Below, piece by piece: positions 22,826-32,137 of a stretch of DNA of 64,000 nucleotides. The stretch's first letter is position 1; every line of letters begins with the position of its first letter. Under the pieces are notes generated by a model. That model was not told where the DNA came from and made no database searches. It saw only the letters and a program-made list of their open reading frames with translations. The position numbers and the translations under genes were made by a program. This DNA comes from Paracoccus everestensis (GTDB taxonomy: Bacteria; Pseudomonadota; Alphaproteobacteria; Rhodobacterales; Rhodobacteraceae): the NCBI RefSeq assembly GCF_021491915.1, contig NZ_CP090836.1:2156501-2220500 (forward strand). The letters run 5' to 3'.

Positions 22826-25711
22826 ATGGCCGAACACAATCTGTTCCTGTTGCTGGCTTGCCTTCCCTTCGCGACCTCGTTGATCCTTTGGACCCTTCCG
22901 CAATCCGCGCGCGGCGCATCGACCTGGCTGTCGGGCCTGTCGCTGGCGGCGGGGCTGGCGATCCTGGCGGGGTTCCTGCCGGGCATCCGCGGGGGCGGCG
23001 TCCTGCGCGCCAGCATGGAATGGGTGCCCTCGCTGGGGATGAACCTGGCCCTGCGCATGGACGGCTTTGCCTGGCTGTTCACCACGCTGGTGCTGTCCAT
23101 CGGCATCCTGGTGGTGATCTATGCGCGCTATTACATGGGGCCGGGCGATGCCCTGCCGCGCTTCTTCGCGCTGCTGATGGCCTTTACCGGGGCAATGCAG
23201 GGGATCCTGATTTCCGGCAACGTGCTGGGGATGGTGGTCTTCTGGGAACTGACATCCTTCATGTCCTTCCTGCTGATCGGCTTCTGGCACCAGGGGGCGG
23301 CGGCGCGGGACGGGGCACGCACGGCGCTGATCATCACCGCCCTTGGCGGGCTATGCCTGCTGATAGCCATGCTGATGCTGGGCCAGGTCGCCGGCAGCTA
23401 TGACCTGGGGATCATCCTGCGGTCGGGCGACGCCATCCGGGCGCATCCCTGGTATGGTGCGATCCTGGGCCTGTTCCTGCTGGGCGCGTTCACGAAATCG
23501 GCGCAGTTCCCGTTCCATTTCTGGCTGCCCGGCGCCATGGCGGCGCCGACGCCGGTATCGGCCTTTCTGCATTCCGCGACGATGGTGAAGGCGGGCGTGT
23601 TCCTGCTGGTGCGGTTTTCCCCCGTCCTGGGCGGGACCGAGGCCTGGTTCTATATCGTCACCAGCATCGGCATGGCCACGCTGATCCTGGGGGCGGCGGT
23701 GGCGCTGTATCGCCACGACCTGAAGGGGCTGCTGGCCTATTCCACGATCAGCCACCTGGGCCTGATCACCGCGCTTGCCGGGATCGGCGGGCCGGTGGCG
23801 ATCCTGGCCGCGATATTCCACATCTGCAACCATGCGGTCTTCAAGGCATCCCTGTTCATGGCGGCGGGCATCATCGACCACGAAACCGGCACGCGCGACA
23901 TGCGCCGCCTGTCCGGGTTGTTGCGGCCCATGCCGATTACCGCGACGCTGGCCATCGTCGCCGCCGCGGCAATGGCCGGGGTGCCGCTGCTCAATGGCTT
24001 CCTGTCCAAGGAAATGTTCCTGGCCGAGGCGGTGGACTGGCACAACGGCACCTGGCTGGACAACGCCCTGCCCTATTTCGCCGTTGTCGGCAGTTGCCTA
24101 TCGGTGGCCTATTCGCTGCGCTTCATTGCGACCGTGTTCTTTGGCCCGCAAGCAACCAACCTGCCGAAAACCCCGCACGAGCCGCCCGCCTGGATGCGCC
24201 GCCCGGTGGAGCTGCTAGTGCTGATCTGCCTGCTGGTGGGCATCGTCCCGGCGCTGACGCTGGGGCCAGCCGTCAATGCGGCGGCGCGGTCGGTGGCGGG
24301 CATGGATATGCCTTACTACAAGATCGCCGTCTGGCACGGGGTGAACGCACCCTTGATGCTCAGCCTGGTGGCCCTGGGGGTTGGGGCGCTGATCTATGCG
24401 CTCAGCTCGAAGTCCATCGCCGCCGGTCCCGAAGGCCCGTTCCTTCTGCACCGGCTGCGCGGGCAGCGGGTTTACGACTGGCTGCTGTTCCGCCTGACCT
24501 GGCGGCTGCCGCGCCTGGCCCATGGCCTGCTTTCGACCGAGGCGTTGCAGCCGCAACTGCGCCTGCTGGTGCTGGCCGCCATCGCGGTTGCGGTGGCATC
24601 GCTGTGGGCGGGCCTGACCTGGGCGCCCGAGCTGCGGCTGCTTGCCCCGAACCCGGCCTTTGCGATGCTGTGGACCGTTGGCGCCGCCTGCGCCATCGGC
24701 GCCGCCTGGCAGGCCAAGTATCACCGCTTTGCCGCCCTGGTCTTGGTGGGCGGCGCGGGGGTCGTGACCTGCCTGACATTCGCCTGGTTCTCGTCGCCCG
24801 ACCTGGCCCTGACGCAGTTGCTGGTCGAGGTGGTGACGACGGTCCTGCTGCTTCTGGGCCTTCGCTGGCTGCCCAAGCGCCGGTCCGAGATCGCCGAGGA
24901 CAAGCTGCTGCCCGCCAAGATCCGCCGCAGCCGCGACCTGGTGATCGCCGTCGTGGGCGGCTTGGGCATGGCCTCCATCGCCTTCGCCGTGATGACGCGC
25001 CCGGTGGTCAGCAATGTGGGCGACTGGTTCCTGGGCAACGCCTATTACGAGGGCGGCGGCACCAATGTCGTGAACGTGATCCTTGTCGATTTCCGGGCCT
25101 TTGACACCTTTGGCGAAATCGCCGTGCTGGCGATCGTGGGGCTGACCGTCTACGGCCTGCTGCGCCGGTTCCGCCCCGCCCCCGAAAGCGTGGAGGCCCC
25201 CTATCAGCAGACCGTGGACGACAGCCCGTCGCTGGACGATTACCTGTTCGTGCCCTCGACCGTGATGATCTGGATGTTCCCGATCCTTATCATGGTGGCC
25301 GGATATTTCTTTTTCCGGGGCCATGACCTGCCGGGCGGGGGCTTTGCCGCAGGTGTGACATTGGCCATCGCCTTCCTGATCCAGTACATCGCCACGAACG
25401 TCCGCTGGGTCGAGGCGCGCATCACCGTTCTGCCGATCCGCTGGATGGGCTTTGGCCTGCTGGGGGCGGTGTCCACCGGCATGGGCGCCTGGTTGTTCGG
25501 CTATCCCTTCCTGACGGCCTATGCTCGCTATGTCCATGTGCCGCTGGTGGGCGACGTCCCGGCGGCGACCGCGCTGCTGTTCGACATCGGGGTCTTTTCC
25601 ACCGTGGTCGGCGCGGTCGTGCTGATGCTGATCGCCATTGCCCACCAGTCGCTGCGTGCCAGCCGCAGGCGCGAAGCGGACGAGATCGCCGCCAGGAAGG
25701 AAGCCGCCTGA
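22826..25711 (+). CDS. mrpA: Mrp/Pha Na+(K+)/H+ antiporter, fused subunits A and B
   Basis: 961 residues, almost all membrane helices. Residues about 1-770 are MrpA, homologous to complex I NuoL, with conserved charged sites in VVFWELTSFMSFLLIGF and SAQFPFHFWLPGAMAAPTPV. From about 805 to the end is MrpB (DDYLFVPSTVMIWMFPIL, then GHDLPGGGFAAGVTLAIAFL). Many bacteria encode MrpB separately; the fused form is the Pha-type arrangement of rhizobia and relatives. Its stop shares a base with the mrpC start. The complex exchanges monovalent cations for protons, supporting pH and salt tolerance. Confidence 0.92.
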   Translation: MAEHNLFLLLACLPFATSLILWTLPQSARGASTWLSGLSLAAGLAILAGFLPGIRGGGVLRASMEWVPSLGMNLALRMDGFAWLFTTLVLSIGILVVIYARYYMGPGDALPRFFALLMAFTGAMQGILISGNVLGMVVFWELTSFMSFLLIGFWHQGAAARDGARTALIITALGGLCLLIAMLMLGQVAGSYDLGIILRSGDAIRAHPWYGAILGLFLLGAFTKSAQFPFHFWLPGAMAAPTPVSAFLHSATMVKAGVFLLVRFSPVLGGTEAWFYIVTSIGMATLILGAAVALYRHDLKGLLAYSTISHLGLITALAGIGGPVAILAAIFHICNHAVFKASLFMAAGIIDHETGTRDMRRLSGLLRPMPITATLAIVAAAAMAGVPLLNGFLSKEMFLAEAVDWHNGTWLDNALPYFAVVGSCLSVAYSLRFIATVFFGPQATNLPKTPHEPPAWMRRPVELLVLICLLVGIVPALTLGPAVNAAARSVAGMDMPYYKIAVWHGVNAPLMLSLVALGVGALIYALSSKSIAAGPEGPFLLHRLRGQRVYDWLLFRLTWRLPRLAHGLLSTEALQPQLRLLVLAAIAVAVASLWAGLTWAPELRLLAPNPAFAMLWTVGAACAIGAAWQAKYHRFAALVLVGGAGVVTCLTFAWFSSPDLALTQLLVEVVTTVLLLLGLRWLPKRRSEIAEDKLLPAKIRRSRDLVIAVVGGLGMASIAFAVMTRPVVSNVGDWFLGNAYYEGGGTNVVNVILVDFRAFDTFGEIAVLAIVGLTVYGLLRRFRPAPESVEAPYQQTVDDSPSLDDYLFVPSTVMIWMFPILIMVAGYFFFRGHDLPGGGFAAGVTLAIAFLIQYIATNVRWVEARITVLPIRWMGFGLLGAVSTGMGAWLFGYPFLTAYARYVHVPLVGDVPAATALLFDIGVFSTVVGAVVLMLIAIAHQSLRASRRREADEIAARKEAA

Positions 25712-26055
25712 TGGAGATCATCCTGTCCACGGCCATCGGCATCCTGTCGGCATCCGGCATCTGGCTGCTGCTGCGGCCGCGCAGTTTCCAGGTGGTCATC
25801 GGGCTGTGCCTGCTGTCCTATGCGGTCAACCTGTTCATCTTTTCCATGGGCCGCCTGACGCCGGGCGCGCCGCCCATCATGCCCAAGGGGGGCTTCGTCG
25901 ATCCCACCCTGTATGCCGACCCCCTGCCACAGGCCCTGGTGCTGACGGCCATCGTCATCAGCTTTGCCACCACGGCGCTGTTCCTGGTGGTGATGATCGT
26001 GTCGCGCGGGCTGACCGGCACCGACCATGTCGACGGGAAGGAGCGAAGCCAGTGA
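25711..26055 (+). CDS. mrpC: Mrp antiporter subunit C
   Basis: 114 residues, three membrane helices, homologous to NuoK. Signatures are GLCLLSYAVNLFIFSMG in the second helix and DPLPQALVLTAIVISFATTALFLV in the third, with the conserved PQALVLTAIVI. Starts on the last base of mrpA and overlaps mrpD by three bases. Confidence 0.93.
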   Translation: MEIILSTAIGILSASGIWLLLRPRSFQVVIGLCLLSYAVNLFIFSMGRLTPGAPPIMPKGGFVDPTLYADPLPQALVLTAIVISFATTALFLVVMIVSRGLTGTDHVDGKERSQ

Positions 26056-27704
26056 TCGGCGAACATCTTATCATCGCGCCCATCCTGATCCCCTTCGTCG
26101 CGGGCGCGCTGATGCTGCTTTACGACGACCGGCAGCGGCAGGCGAAATTCTGGCTGAGCCTGATCTCGGTCGCGGCGCAACTGCTGATTGCCGTCGAGCT
26201 GGTGGTGCGCGCCAAGACCGGCGGCGATATCAGCGATGCCGAAGGGATCAGCTTCTATCTGCTGGGCGACTGGTCGGCGCCCTATGGCATCGTCTTGGTG
26301 CTGGACCGGCTGGCGGCGATGATGCTGGTCCTGACCGCGCTGCTGGCGATTCCGTCGCTGGTCTATTCCGGCGCGGGGTGGGCCAGGCAGGGTCCGCATT
26401 ACTATTCCCTGTTCCAGTTCCTGCTGGTCGGCCTGAACGGCGCCTTTCTGACCGGCGACATCTTCAACCTGTTCGTGTTCTTCGAAATCCTGCTGGCCGC
26501 GTCCTATGGCCTGCTGCTGCACGGATCGGGGCAGTTGCGGGTTCGGGCGGGGCTGCATTACATTGCGATCAACCTGGCCGCATCGCTGCTGTTCCTGATC
26601 GGGGTCAGCCTGATCTATGGCGTCACCGGCACGCTGAACATGGCCCATCTGGCGAACCTGGTGTCGTCGATGCCGGGCGAGGATCGGCCCCTGCTGCACG
26701 CGGGCGTGGCGATCCTGGCCGTGGCCTTTCTGGTCAAGGCGGGCATCTGGCCGCTGAACTTCTGGCTGCCTACCGCCTATATGGCCGCCGCTGCCCCGGT
26801 CGGCGCGATGTTCGCGATCATGACCAAGGTGGGCGTTTACGCGATCCTGCGGCTGGCGATGCTGCTGTTTGGGGAAACCGGCGGCGCATCGGCCGGTTTC
26901 GGGGCAAGCATCCTGATCGTCCTGGGGATGATCACGGTGCTGTTCGGGCTGCTGGGCATCCTCGCCTCGCAGGGCCTGGGGCGGATGGCCGCGCATTCGG
27001 TGCTGATCTCGTCGGGGACGGTGCTGGGGATCACCGGATTTGCGCTTGCGGGCGGCGGACAGGCGATGCTGGCGGGCACGCTGTATTACATGGTCGGGTC
27101 GGTGCTGGCGACCGGCGCGCTGTTCTTGCTGATCGAGCCGATGAACCGCGAGGATGGCGGCATCGCCGCCATGCTGGCCTTGACCGCCGACGCATACGGC
27201 GTCGACGACAGCGACCTGGACGAGGTGCCGGACGTGGGCCTGGCGATCCCGGCGACGATGACCGTTCTCAGCATCTGCTTTGCGCTGTGCGTGCTGATGC
27301 TGGCGGGCTTGCCGCCGCTGCCGGGCTTCATCGGCAAGATCGCGATGATCCAGCCGCTGATCACGCAGTCCGCATTGCCGGCGGGCCTGGCTTGGGCCTT
27401 TGTCGCGCTTCTGATCCTGTCGGGTTTCGCCACGCTGATCGGCATGGCGCGGATCGGCATCCAGACCTTTTGGGCCAATGACATCCCGCTGCCGCGCGTC
27501 CTTGCCCTGGAGATCGCCCCGGTGATCGCGCTTTTGGTGATCCTGTCCCTGATCAGCTTCCGGGCCGAGGCGATGCTGCGCTATACCACCGGCACCGCCC
27601 ATGCGCTGCACGATACGGCGGCCTATGCCTATGGCGTCTTTGCCACGCCCCGCGCCGCCGACCGGCCCGAGGACGAAACGGATGCCGGGGAGGACCAGCC
27701 ATGA
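26052..27704 (+). CDS. mrpD: Mrp antiporter subunit D
   Basis: 550 residues from a GTG start at 26052, which overlaps the mrpC stop (GTGA); an upstream open frame only shadows mrpC. NuoM/N-like polytopic subunit. Proton-path residues are placed in FVFFEILLAASYGLL and VKAGIWPLNFWLPTAYMAAAAPVGAM, with the conserved lysine of TKVGVYAILR. The C-terminal 60 residues are hydrophilic, ending in an acidic tail. Coupled by a four-base overlap to mrpE. Confidence 0.93.
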   Translation: MIGEHLIIAPILIPFVAGALMLLYDDRQRQAKFWLSLISVAAQLLIAVELVVRAKTGGDISDAEGISFYLLGDWSAPYGIVLVLDRLAAMMLVLTALLAIPSLVYSGAGWARQGPHYYSLFQFLLVGLNGAFLTGDIFNLFVFFEILLAASYGLLLHGSGQLRVRAGLHYIAINLAASLLFLIGVSLIYGVTGTLNMAHLANLVSSMPGEDRPLLHAGVAILAVAFLVKAGIWPLNFWLPTAYMAAAAPVGAMFAIMTKVGVYAILRLAMLLFGETGGASAGFGASILIVLGMITVLFGLLGILASQGLGRMAAHSVLISSGTVLGITGFALAGGGQAMLAGTLYYMVGSVLATGALFLLIEPMNREDGGIAAMLALTADAYGVDDSDLDEVPDVGLAIPATMTVLSICFALCVLMLAGLPPLPGFIGKIAMIQPLITQSALPAGLAWAFVALLILSGFATLIGMARIGIQTFWANDIPLPRVLALEIAPVIALLVILSLISFRAEAMLRYTTGTAHALHDTAAYAYGVFATPRAADRPEDETDAGEDQP

Positions 27705-28186
27705 AACGGCTGTTCCCCCATCCGGTCCTGTCGCTCTGCATGATCGGCCTGTGGCTGATGCTGACACGCTTTTCGCTGGGCTATCTGATCCTGGGAACGG
27801 GTTTGGCTCTGATTGCGGGCTGGGCCTATACCGCGCTGCATCCCGCCACGCCCCGGATCCGGCGCTGGCGGACGATTCCCCGGCTGTTCGTGACCCTGAT
27901 CGTGGACGTGATCCGGTCGAATATCCAGGTCACCCGGCTGCTGCTGACCGAAGGACGCGGCACGCGCAAATCGGCCTTTATCCAAATCCCCCTGACGGTC
28001 AGGGACGAAAACGCCCTGGCGCTGCTGGCGATCATCCTGACGGCGACGCCCGGCACGGCCTGGCTGGAATACGGATCGGACACCGGCATCCTGACCCTGC
28101 ATATCTTCGATGGCAACCAGGCCGATCATTACCACCAGATGGTCGGCCAGACCTATGAACCCATGCTGATGGAGATCTTCGAATGA
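27701..28186 (+). CDS. mrpE: Mrp antiporter subunit E
   Basis: 161 residues: two N-terminal membrane helices, then a soluble part. Family hallmarks are [13 protein letters not shown] and [11 protein letters not shown] (conserved TPGT). MrpE has no complex I homologue and is needed for assembly of the antiporter. Overlaps both neighbours by four bases (ATGA). Confidence 0.92.
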   Translation: MKRLFPHPVLSLCMIGLWLMLTRFSLGYLILGTGLALIAGWAYTALHPATPRIRRWRTIPRLFVTLIVDVIRSNIQVTRLLLTEGRGTRKSAFIQIPLTVRDENALALLAIILTATPGTAWLEYGSDTGILTLHIFDGNQADHYHQMVGQTYEPMLMEIFE

Positions 28187-28464
28187 GCGAGATTATCCTG
28201 TCCCTCGCCCTGGCTTACGCCCAGATCGCCCTGGCGCTTGCGGGCTGTCTTGTCGGCACGCGGCTGTTGCGCGGCCCGCGTGCGCAGGACCGGGTTCTGG
28301 CGCTTGATGCGCTGTATGTCTCCATCATGCTGCTGTTCCTGGTGACCGGCATGCAGCTTGGCACCGCCTTTTTCTTCGAGGCGGCCATGGTCATTTCCAT
28401 CATGGGTTTCGTGTCCTCGGTCGCGCTTGCCAAGTTCCTGTTCCGCGGCGAGGTGATCGAATGA
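28183..28464 (+). CDS. mrpF: Mrp antiporter subunit F
   Basis: 93 residues in three membrane helices, with the family motif [15 protein letters not shown] after the first helix and a conserved Asp in it. A small subunit unique to Mrp complexes. Four-base overlaps with mrpE and mrpG. Confidence 0.92.
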   Translation: MSEIILSLALAYAQIALALAGCLVGTRLLRGPRAQDRVLALDALYVSIMLLFLVTGMQLGTAFFFEAAMVISIMGFVSSVALAKFLFRGEVIE

Positions 28465-28844
28465 GCCCGCTGCAAGCCGTCCCCCTTGTCGTGGCGATCC
28501 CGGTCGCCTTTTTCGTCGTGCTTGGCGCGACCTTGACCCTGATCGGCGCGCTTGGCTTTGCGCGGCTGCATTCGTTCTATGACCGGCTCCACGCTCCTAC
28601 GCTGGCGACCAGTTGGGGAACGGGCAGCCTGATCATCGCATCCGCGCTGATGTTCAGTTTCATCGACGGGCGGGCGATCGTGCATGAATTCGTGATCGGC
28701 TTCTGCATCGTCGTGACAGCGCCGATCACGCTGATGATGCTGGGCCGGGCGTCCCTGGAACGCGACCGGGCCGAGGGGTCCGACATCCTGCCCCCTGAAA
28801 TGCGGACCCGCCCCGAGCCGGGCGACAAGACGACCCAGGGCTGA
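28461..28844 (+). CDS. mrpG: Mrp antiporter subunit G
   Basis: 127 residues with three membrane helices and a charged C-terminal tail. Signature [19 protein letters not shown] after helix one, followed by LGTG-like [13 protein letters not shown]. Last subunit of the operon; only one base separates its stop from the start of the next, exported protein. Confidence 0.92.
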   Translation: MSPLQAVPLVVAIPVAFFVVLGATLTLIGALGFARLHSFYDRLHAPTLATSWGTGSLIIASALMFSFIDGRAIVHEFVIGFCIVVTAPITLMMLGRASLERDRAEGSDILPPEMRTRPEPGDKTTQG

Positions 28845-28845
28845 C

Positions 28846-29310
28846 ATGCGCGCCCTGTTTGCAGCCGTCGCCTTGTCCCTGGCCGCCGCCATGGCCCAGG
28901 CGGACGCGCCGCTGATCGTGCTGGACCAGACCCGCTTGCCCTTTGACCTGGGTCCGGGCCATCCGGCCAACAACCCGGCAAGCCCCGCCAATTCCCCCAA
29001 TGCCGCCTGGAATTCGTCGGGCAATACCGCCAATGCCGGCACCACCTGGCAGAACCGGCCCGGCAATCCCGATAATGAACGGCGCCTGATCATCACCGCC
29101 GACGGCAATGTCCTGGGATATTACGCGGCCAATCCCGGCGGCGTCCTGAACCTGTTCGACGTGAACGGCCGGCGCATCGCCTATCGCCCCGCCACCGGCA
29201 CGCGCAGCCTGTTCACCGTGACAGGCCAGTGGTGCGGCACGGTCGATGGCGGGCGCGCCGATTTCGTGCTGGCCGTCACGCCCGCCTGCGCCGCGCGGTT
29301 TTCGCGCTGA
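28846..29310 (+). CDS. Exported protein of unknown function with Asn/Pro-rich segment
   Basis: 154 residues. A signal peptide (about 1-19, ending AQA) is followed by a low-complexity stretch near 40-70 built from Asn, Pro, Ala and Ser, then a compact beta-rich part containing one cysteine pair (Cys in GQWCGTV and TPACAARF) that could form a disulfide in the periplasm. I do not recognise the family. It starts one base after mrpG, so it is cotranscribed with the antiporter, but nothing links it functionally to cation transport. Confidence 0.72.
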   Translation: MRALFAAVALSLAAAMAQADAPLIVLDQTRLPFDLGPGHPANNPASPANSPNAAWNSSGNTANAGTTWQNRPGNPDNERRLIITADGNVLGYYAANPGGVLNLFDVNGRRIAYRPATGTRSLFTVTGQWCGTVDGGRADFVLAVTPACAARFSR

Positions 29311-29371
29311 CCGACGCAAATCCGACACGTTCCTGCCCTAGACGAACCCTGTATTGCCCGGAGTTGAGACC

Positions 29372-30277
29372 ATGACCGACGCACCAAAGGACTGGCTGGA
29401 AGCCGAGCTTATGGAAACCCTCGACGAGGATTACGAGATTGAGCTGGAAGACGCCGTCCTGTCCGAGGAAATCCGCCGCATCTATCGCGACAAGCGGCCC
29501 GAACAGATGGACCGGAAACTGTATTTCCGCGAATTGCTGCGCCTGCAGACCGAGCTGATCAAGCTGCAGGACTGGGTGTCCCATCACAAGGAAAAGGTCG
29601 TCGTCATCTTCGAAGGCCGCGACAGCGCGGGCAAGGGCGGCGCGATCAAGCGCATCACCCAGCGGTTGAACCCCCGCGTGGTGCGCACCGTGGCCCTGCC
29701 CGCCCCGTCCGACCGTGAAAAGACCCAGTGGTATTTCCAGCGTTATGTCCCCCATCTGCCCGCAGGCGGCGAAATCGTGCTGTTCGACCGCAGCTGGTAC
29801 AACCGCGCGGGCGTCGAGCGCGTGATGGGCTTCGCATCCGAGGACGAGGTGGACCAGTTCTTCCAGGACGTTCCCGAATTCGAACGGATGCTGGTCCGGT
29901 CGGGGATCCGGCTGGTGAAATACTGGTTTTCCATTACCGACGAGGAACAGCAGATGCGCTTTCTGATGCGCATCCACGACCCGCTGAAGCAATGGAAGCT
30001 GTCGCCCATGGATCTGGAATCACGCGTCCGCTGGGAAGCCTATACCAAGGCCAAGGAGGATATGCTGGAACACACCAACATCCCCGAGGCACCCTGGTAT
30101 ATCGTCCCCGCCAACGACAAGAAGCGCGCCCGCCTGAACTGCATGAGCCACCTACTGGATCTGGTCCCCTATATCGATGTCCCGTCGGAAGAGGTGACCT
30201 TGCCCGACCGAGTGTTCAACCCGGACTATGAACGCGACGTGCTGTCGCGCGAACTATATGTGCCGCAACGATATTGA
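29372..30277 (+). CDS. ppk2: Polyphosphate kinase 2
   Basis: 301 residues from the ATG at 29372, with GGAG upstream; a TTG at 29354 is less likely. Transfers phosphate between polyphosphate and nucleotides. Walker A GRDSAGKGG is at 82-90, the lid region follows (ALPAPSDREKTQWYFQRYVPHLP), and Walker B is DRSWYNRAGVE from residue 139. Length and single-domain form fit class I PPK2, which mostly makes nucleoside triphosphates from diphosphates. An acidic N-terminal helix (about 8-35) precedes the kinase core. Apparently monocistronic. Confidence 0.93.
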   Translation: MTDAPKDWLEAELMETLDEDYEIELEDAVLSEEIRRIYRDKRPEQMDRKLYFRELLRLQTELIKLQDWVSHHKEKVVVIFEGRDSAGKGGAIKRITQRLNPRVVRTVALPAPSDREKTQWYFQRYVPHLPAGGEIVLFDRSWYNRAGVERVMGFASEDEVDQFFQDVPEFERMLVRSGIRLVKYWFSITDEEQQMRFLMRIHDPLKQWKLSPMDLESRVRWEAYTKAKEDMLEHTNIPEAPWYIVPANDKKRARLNCMSHLLDLVPYIDVPSEEVTLPDRVFNPDYERDVLSRELYVPQRY

Positions 30278-30300
30278 CGCGCCGGGGGCGGCCGATCCTC

Positions 30301-30328
30301 TTGCCCTTTGGTCAACGTGCGGTATAAC
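30301..30328 (+). promoter_or_regulatory. Predicted promoter of the TerB-like gene
   Basis: TTGCCC (30301-30306), a 16-base spacer and TATAAC (30323-30328), 59 bases before the ATG. The -10 is close to consensus and rare in this GC-rich sequence. Confidence 0.45.
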
Positions 30329-30386
30329 AAAAGAATAGTTGCGTCCTTAATCCTTGAATGTTGTCCATGGCATCGTAAGGTGGGGA

Positions 30387-30833
30387 ATGTTTCGCAATCT
30401 GTTGAACCGCCTGTTCACGGAAGATCCCGATCCGCGACCCCTGGTTGCGGAAGACGCCGAGGTTGCAGTGGCCGCCCTGCTGGTGCGCGTGGCGCGTTCG
30501 GACGATCATTACAACACGGCCGAAAAGCGGCGCATCGACGAAGTCCTGGCCCGGATCCATGGCCTTGGTCCGGTGGATGCCGCCGAACGCCGGGCCGTGG
30601 CCGAGATGATCGAGGCCGAAGCCCCCGACACCGTGCGCTTCACGCGCCTGATCAAGGAGCGCGTTTCGATCGAGGATCGGGCCGCCATCATCGGCGCCCT
30701 GTGGGAAGTCTCGCTTGCCGACAATCACCGCTCGGCCAATGAGGAAACGGCGATACGCCTGGTTGCCAGCCTTTTGGGCGTGACAGACCGCGATTCCGCC
30801 GTCCAGCGCCAGCGGGTCGCGGGCAGGCGCTAG
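30387..30833 (+). CDS. TerB-family protein
   Basis: 148 residues from the ATG at 30387, preceded by AAGGTGGGG. All-helical TerB-like domain across most of the protein: AVAALLVRVARSDDHYNTAEKRRIDEVL opens it and LWEVSLADNHRSANEETAIRLVASLLGV closes it, with the acidic metal-site positions of the fold kept (SDD, ADNHRS, E). TerB-type proteins are tied to tellurite and stress systems, but single TerB genes like this are widespread and uncharacterised. No other ter gene is nearby. Its TAG shares CTAG with the stop of the convergent oxidase. Confidence 0.83.
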   Translation: MFRNLLNRLFTEDPDPRPLVAEDAEVAVAALLVRVARSDDHYNTAEKRRIDEVLARIHGLGPVDAAERRAVAEMIEAEAPDTVRFTRLIKERVSIEDRAAIIGALWEVSLADNHRSANEETAIRLVASLLGVTDRDSAVQRQRVAGRR

Positions 30834-32137
30834 AACCCCAGCCTGTCGCGCAGCCCGTACCAGGCCATGCCGGCCACCAGCAGGGGGCTGCGCAGCATGG
30901 AGCCGCCCGGAAAGGGCCGGGTCGGGATCGCCGCCATTGCGTCGAAACCGTCGCCCTGCCCCGCCACTGCATCGGCCATCAGCTTGCCCGCCAAGGTTGC
31001 AAGCGCCACCCCATGCCCGGAATAGCCGCCCGCCGACAGGCAGTTCGCAGCGGGCCGGGCGAAATGCGGCATCCGGTTCATGGTGATCGCCAAGGTGCCG
31101 CCCCAGGCATGGGTGATGCGAAGATGGGCCAGTTGCGGATAGACCGACAGCAGATGCGGGCGCACCAGGGCGGCAATGTCGCTGGGAAAGCGATAGCGAA
31201 CAGTCTCGCTCCCGCCGAAGATCAGGCGGCGGTCGTCGTCCAGCCGCCAGTAATTGACCACGAACTTGGTATCGGCGGCGGCCGTGCGCCGGGGCAGGAT
31301 CTCGGGGAAATCCGGTCCCAGGGGTTCGGTCGCGACGACATAATTGTTGATCGGCATGACCCGCGCCGCGATCCGCGCATCCAGGCGGCCCTGATAGCCG
31401 TTCCCGGCCAGGATGACGTGATCGCAGACGATCCTGCCCGTGTCGCATAGCACGCGGCTTTTTGTCGTTGCCGTCCCGTGTTCAATCCGATGGACATGGC
31501 TGCCCTCGTGGATGCGCACGCCCGCCGCCGCGGCCTGACCGGCCATGCCCAGTGCCAGGTTCAGCGGATGCACGTGTCCCGCGCCCCAATCCACGTCGCC
31601 ACCGGCATAGGCCGTGCTGCCCAGATGCGCGGCTATGCCTTCGCGGTCCAGGGGCTGCACGCGGTCGTAATCGTAATGCGCCGCAAGATGCGCGGCCATT
31701 TGGGCGCTGTGGTCCACCTCGGGCAGGCTGCGGCAGGCATGGGCCACGCCGTCGCGAATCGGCACATTGGCTTCCGCTGCCATGGACCGGACAAGCGTCT
31801 TGGCATCCTCGGCCAAGGCCCACAGCCGCCGGGCGGTGTCTCGGCCAAAGCGGCTTTCCAGCCAATCGACTTCTTGCCGCTGGCCCGATCCGATCTGCCC
31901 GCCATTGCGCCCGGATGCCCCAAATCCGACGCGATGCGCATCGACCAGCACCACGTCCCGACCCGCCCGCGCCAGATGCAGGGCGGCGGACAAGCCGGTA
32001 TAGCCCCCGCCGACCACCGCAACGTCCGCCCGCGTTTCCCCCTTCAACGGCGGGAAACGGTCCAAGGCCGTGCAGGTTTCGGCATAAAGGCTGGGCGGAT
32101 ATTCCCCGCGCCGGTCGTTGGCGTAAAGCAGCTTCAT
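30830..32137 (-). CDS. FAD-dependent oxidoreductase, PuuB/gamma-glutamylputrescine oxidase type
   Basis: 435 residues. The dinucleotide motif VVGGGYTGLSAALHLARAG begins near residue 41, and GFGASGRNGGQIGSGQ, typical of PuuB-like and OrdL-like amine oxidases, follows. C-terminal FAD contacts are in SAGGYSGHGVALATLAGKL. Such flavoenzymes oxidise primary or secondary amines, here probably a gamma-glutamyl amine. Third gene of an operon with a glutamine-synthetase-like ligase and a GATase, overlapping the ligase by four bases. Substrate is inferred from that context only. Confidence 0.85.
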   Translation of the reverse strand: MKLLYANDRRGEYPPSLYAETCTALDRFPPLKGETRADVAVVGGGYTGLSAALHLARAGRDVVLVDAHRVGFGASGRNGGQIGSGQRQEVDWLESRFGRDTARRLWALAEDAKTLVRSMAAEANVPIRDGVAHACRSLPEVDHSAQMAAHLAAHYDYDRVQPLDREGIAAHLGSTAYAGGDVDWGAGHVHPLNLALGMAGQAAAAGVRIHEGSHVHRIEHGTATTKSRVLCDTGRIVCDHVILAGNGYQGRLDARIAARVMPINNYVVATEPLGPDFPEILPRRTAAADTKFVVNYWRLDDDRRLIFGGSETVRYRFPSDIAALVRPHLLSVYPQLAHLRITHAWGGTLAITMNRMPHFARPAANCLSAGGYSGHGVALATLAGKLMADAVAGQGDGFDAMAAIPTRPFPGGSMLRSPLLVAGMAWYGLRDRLGF

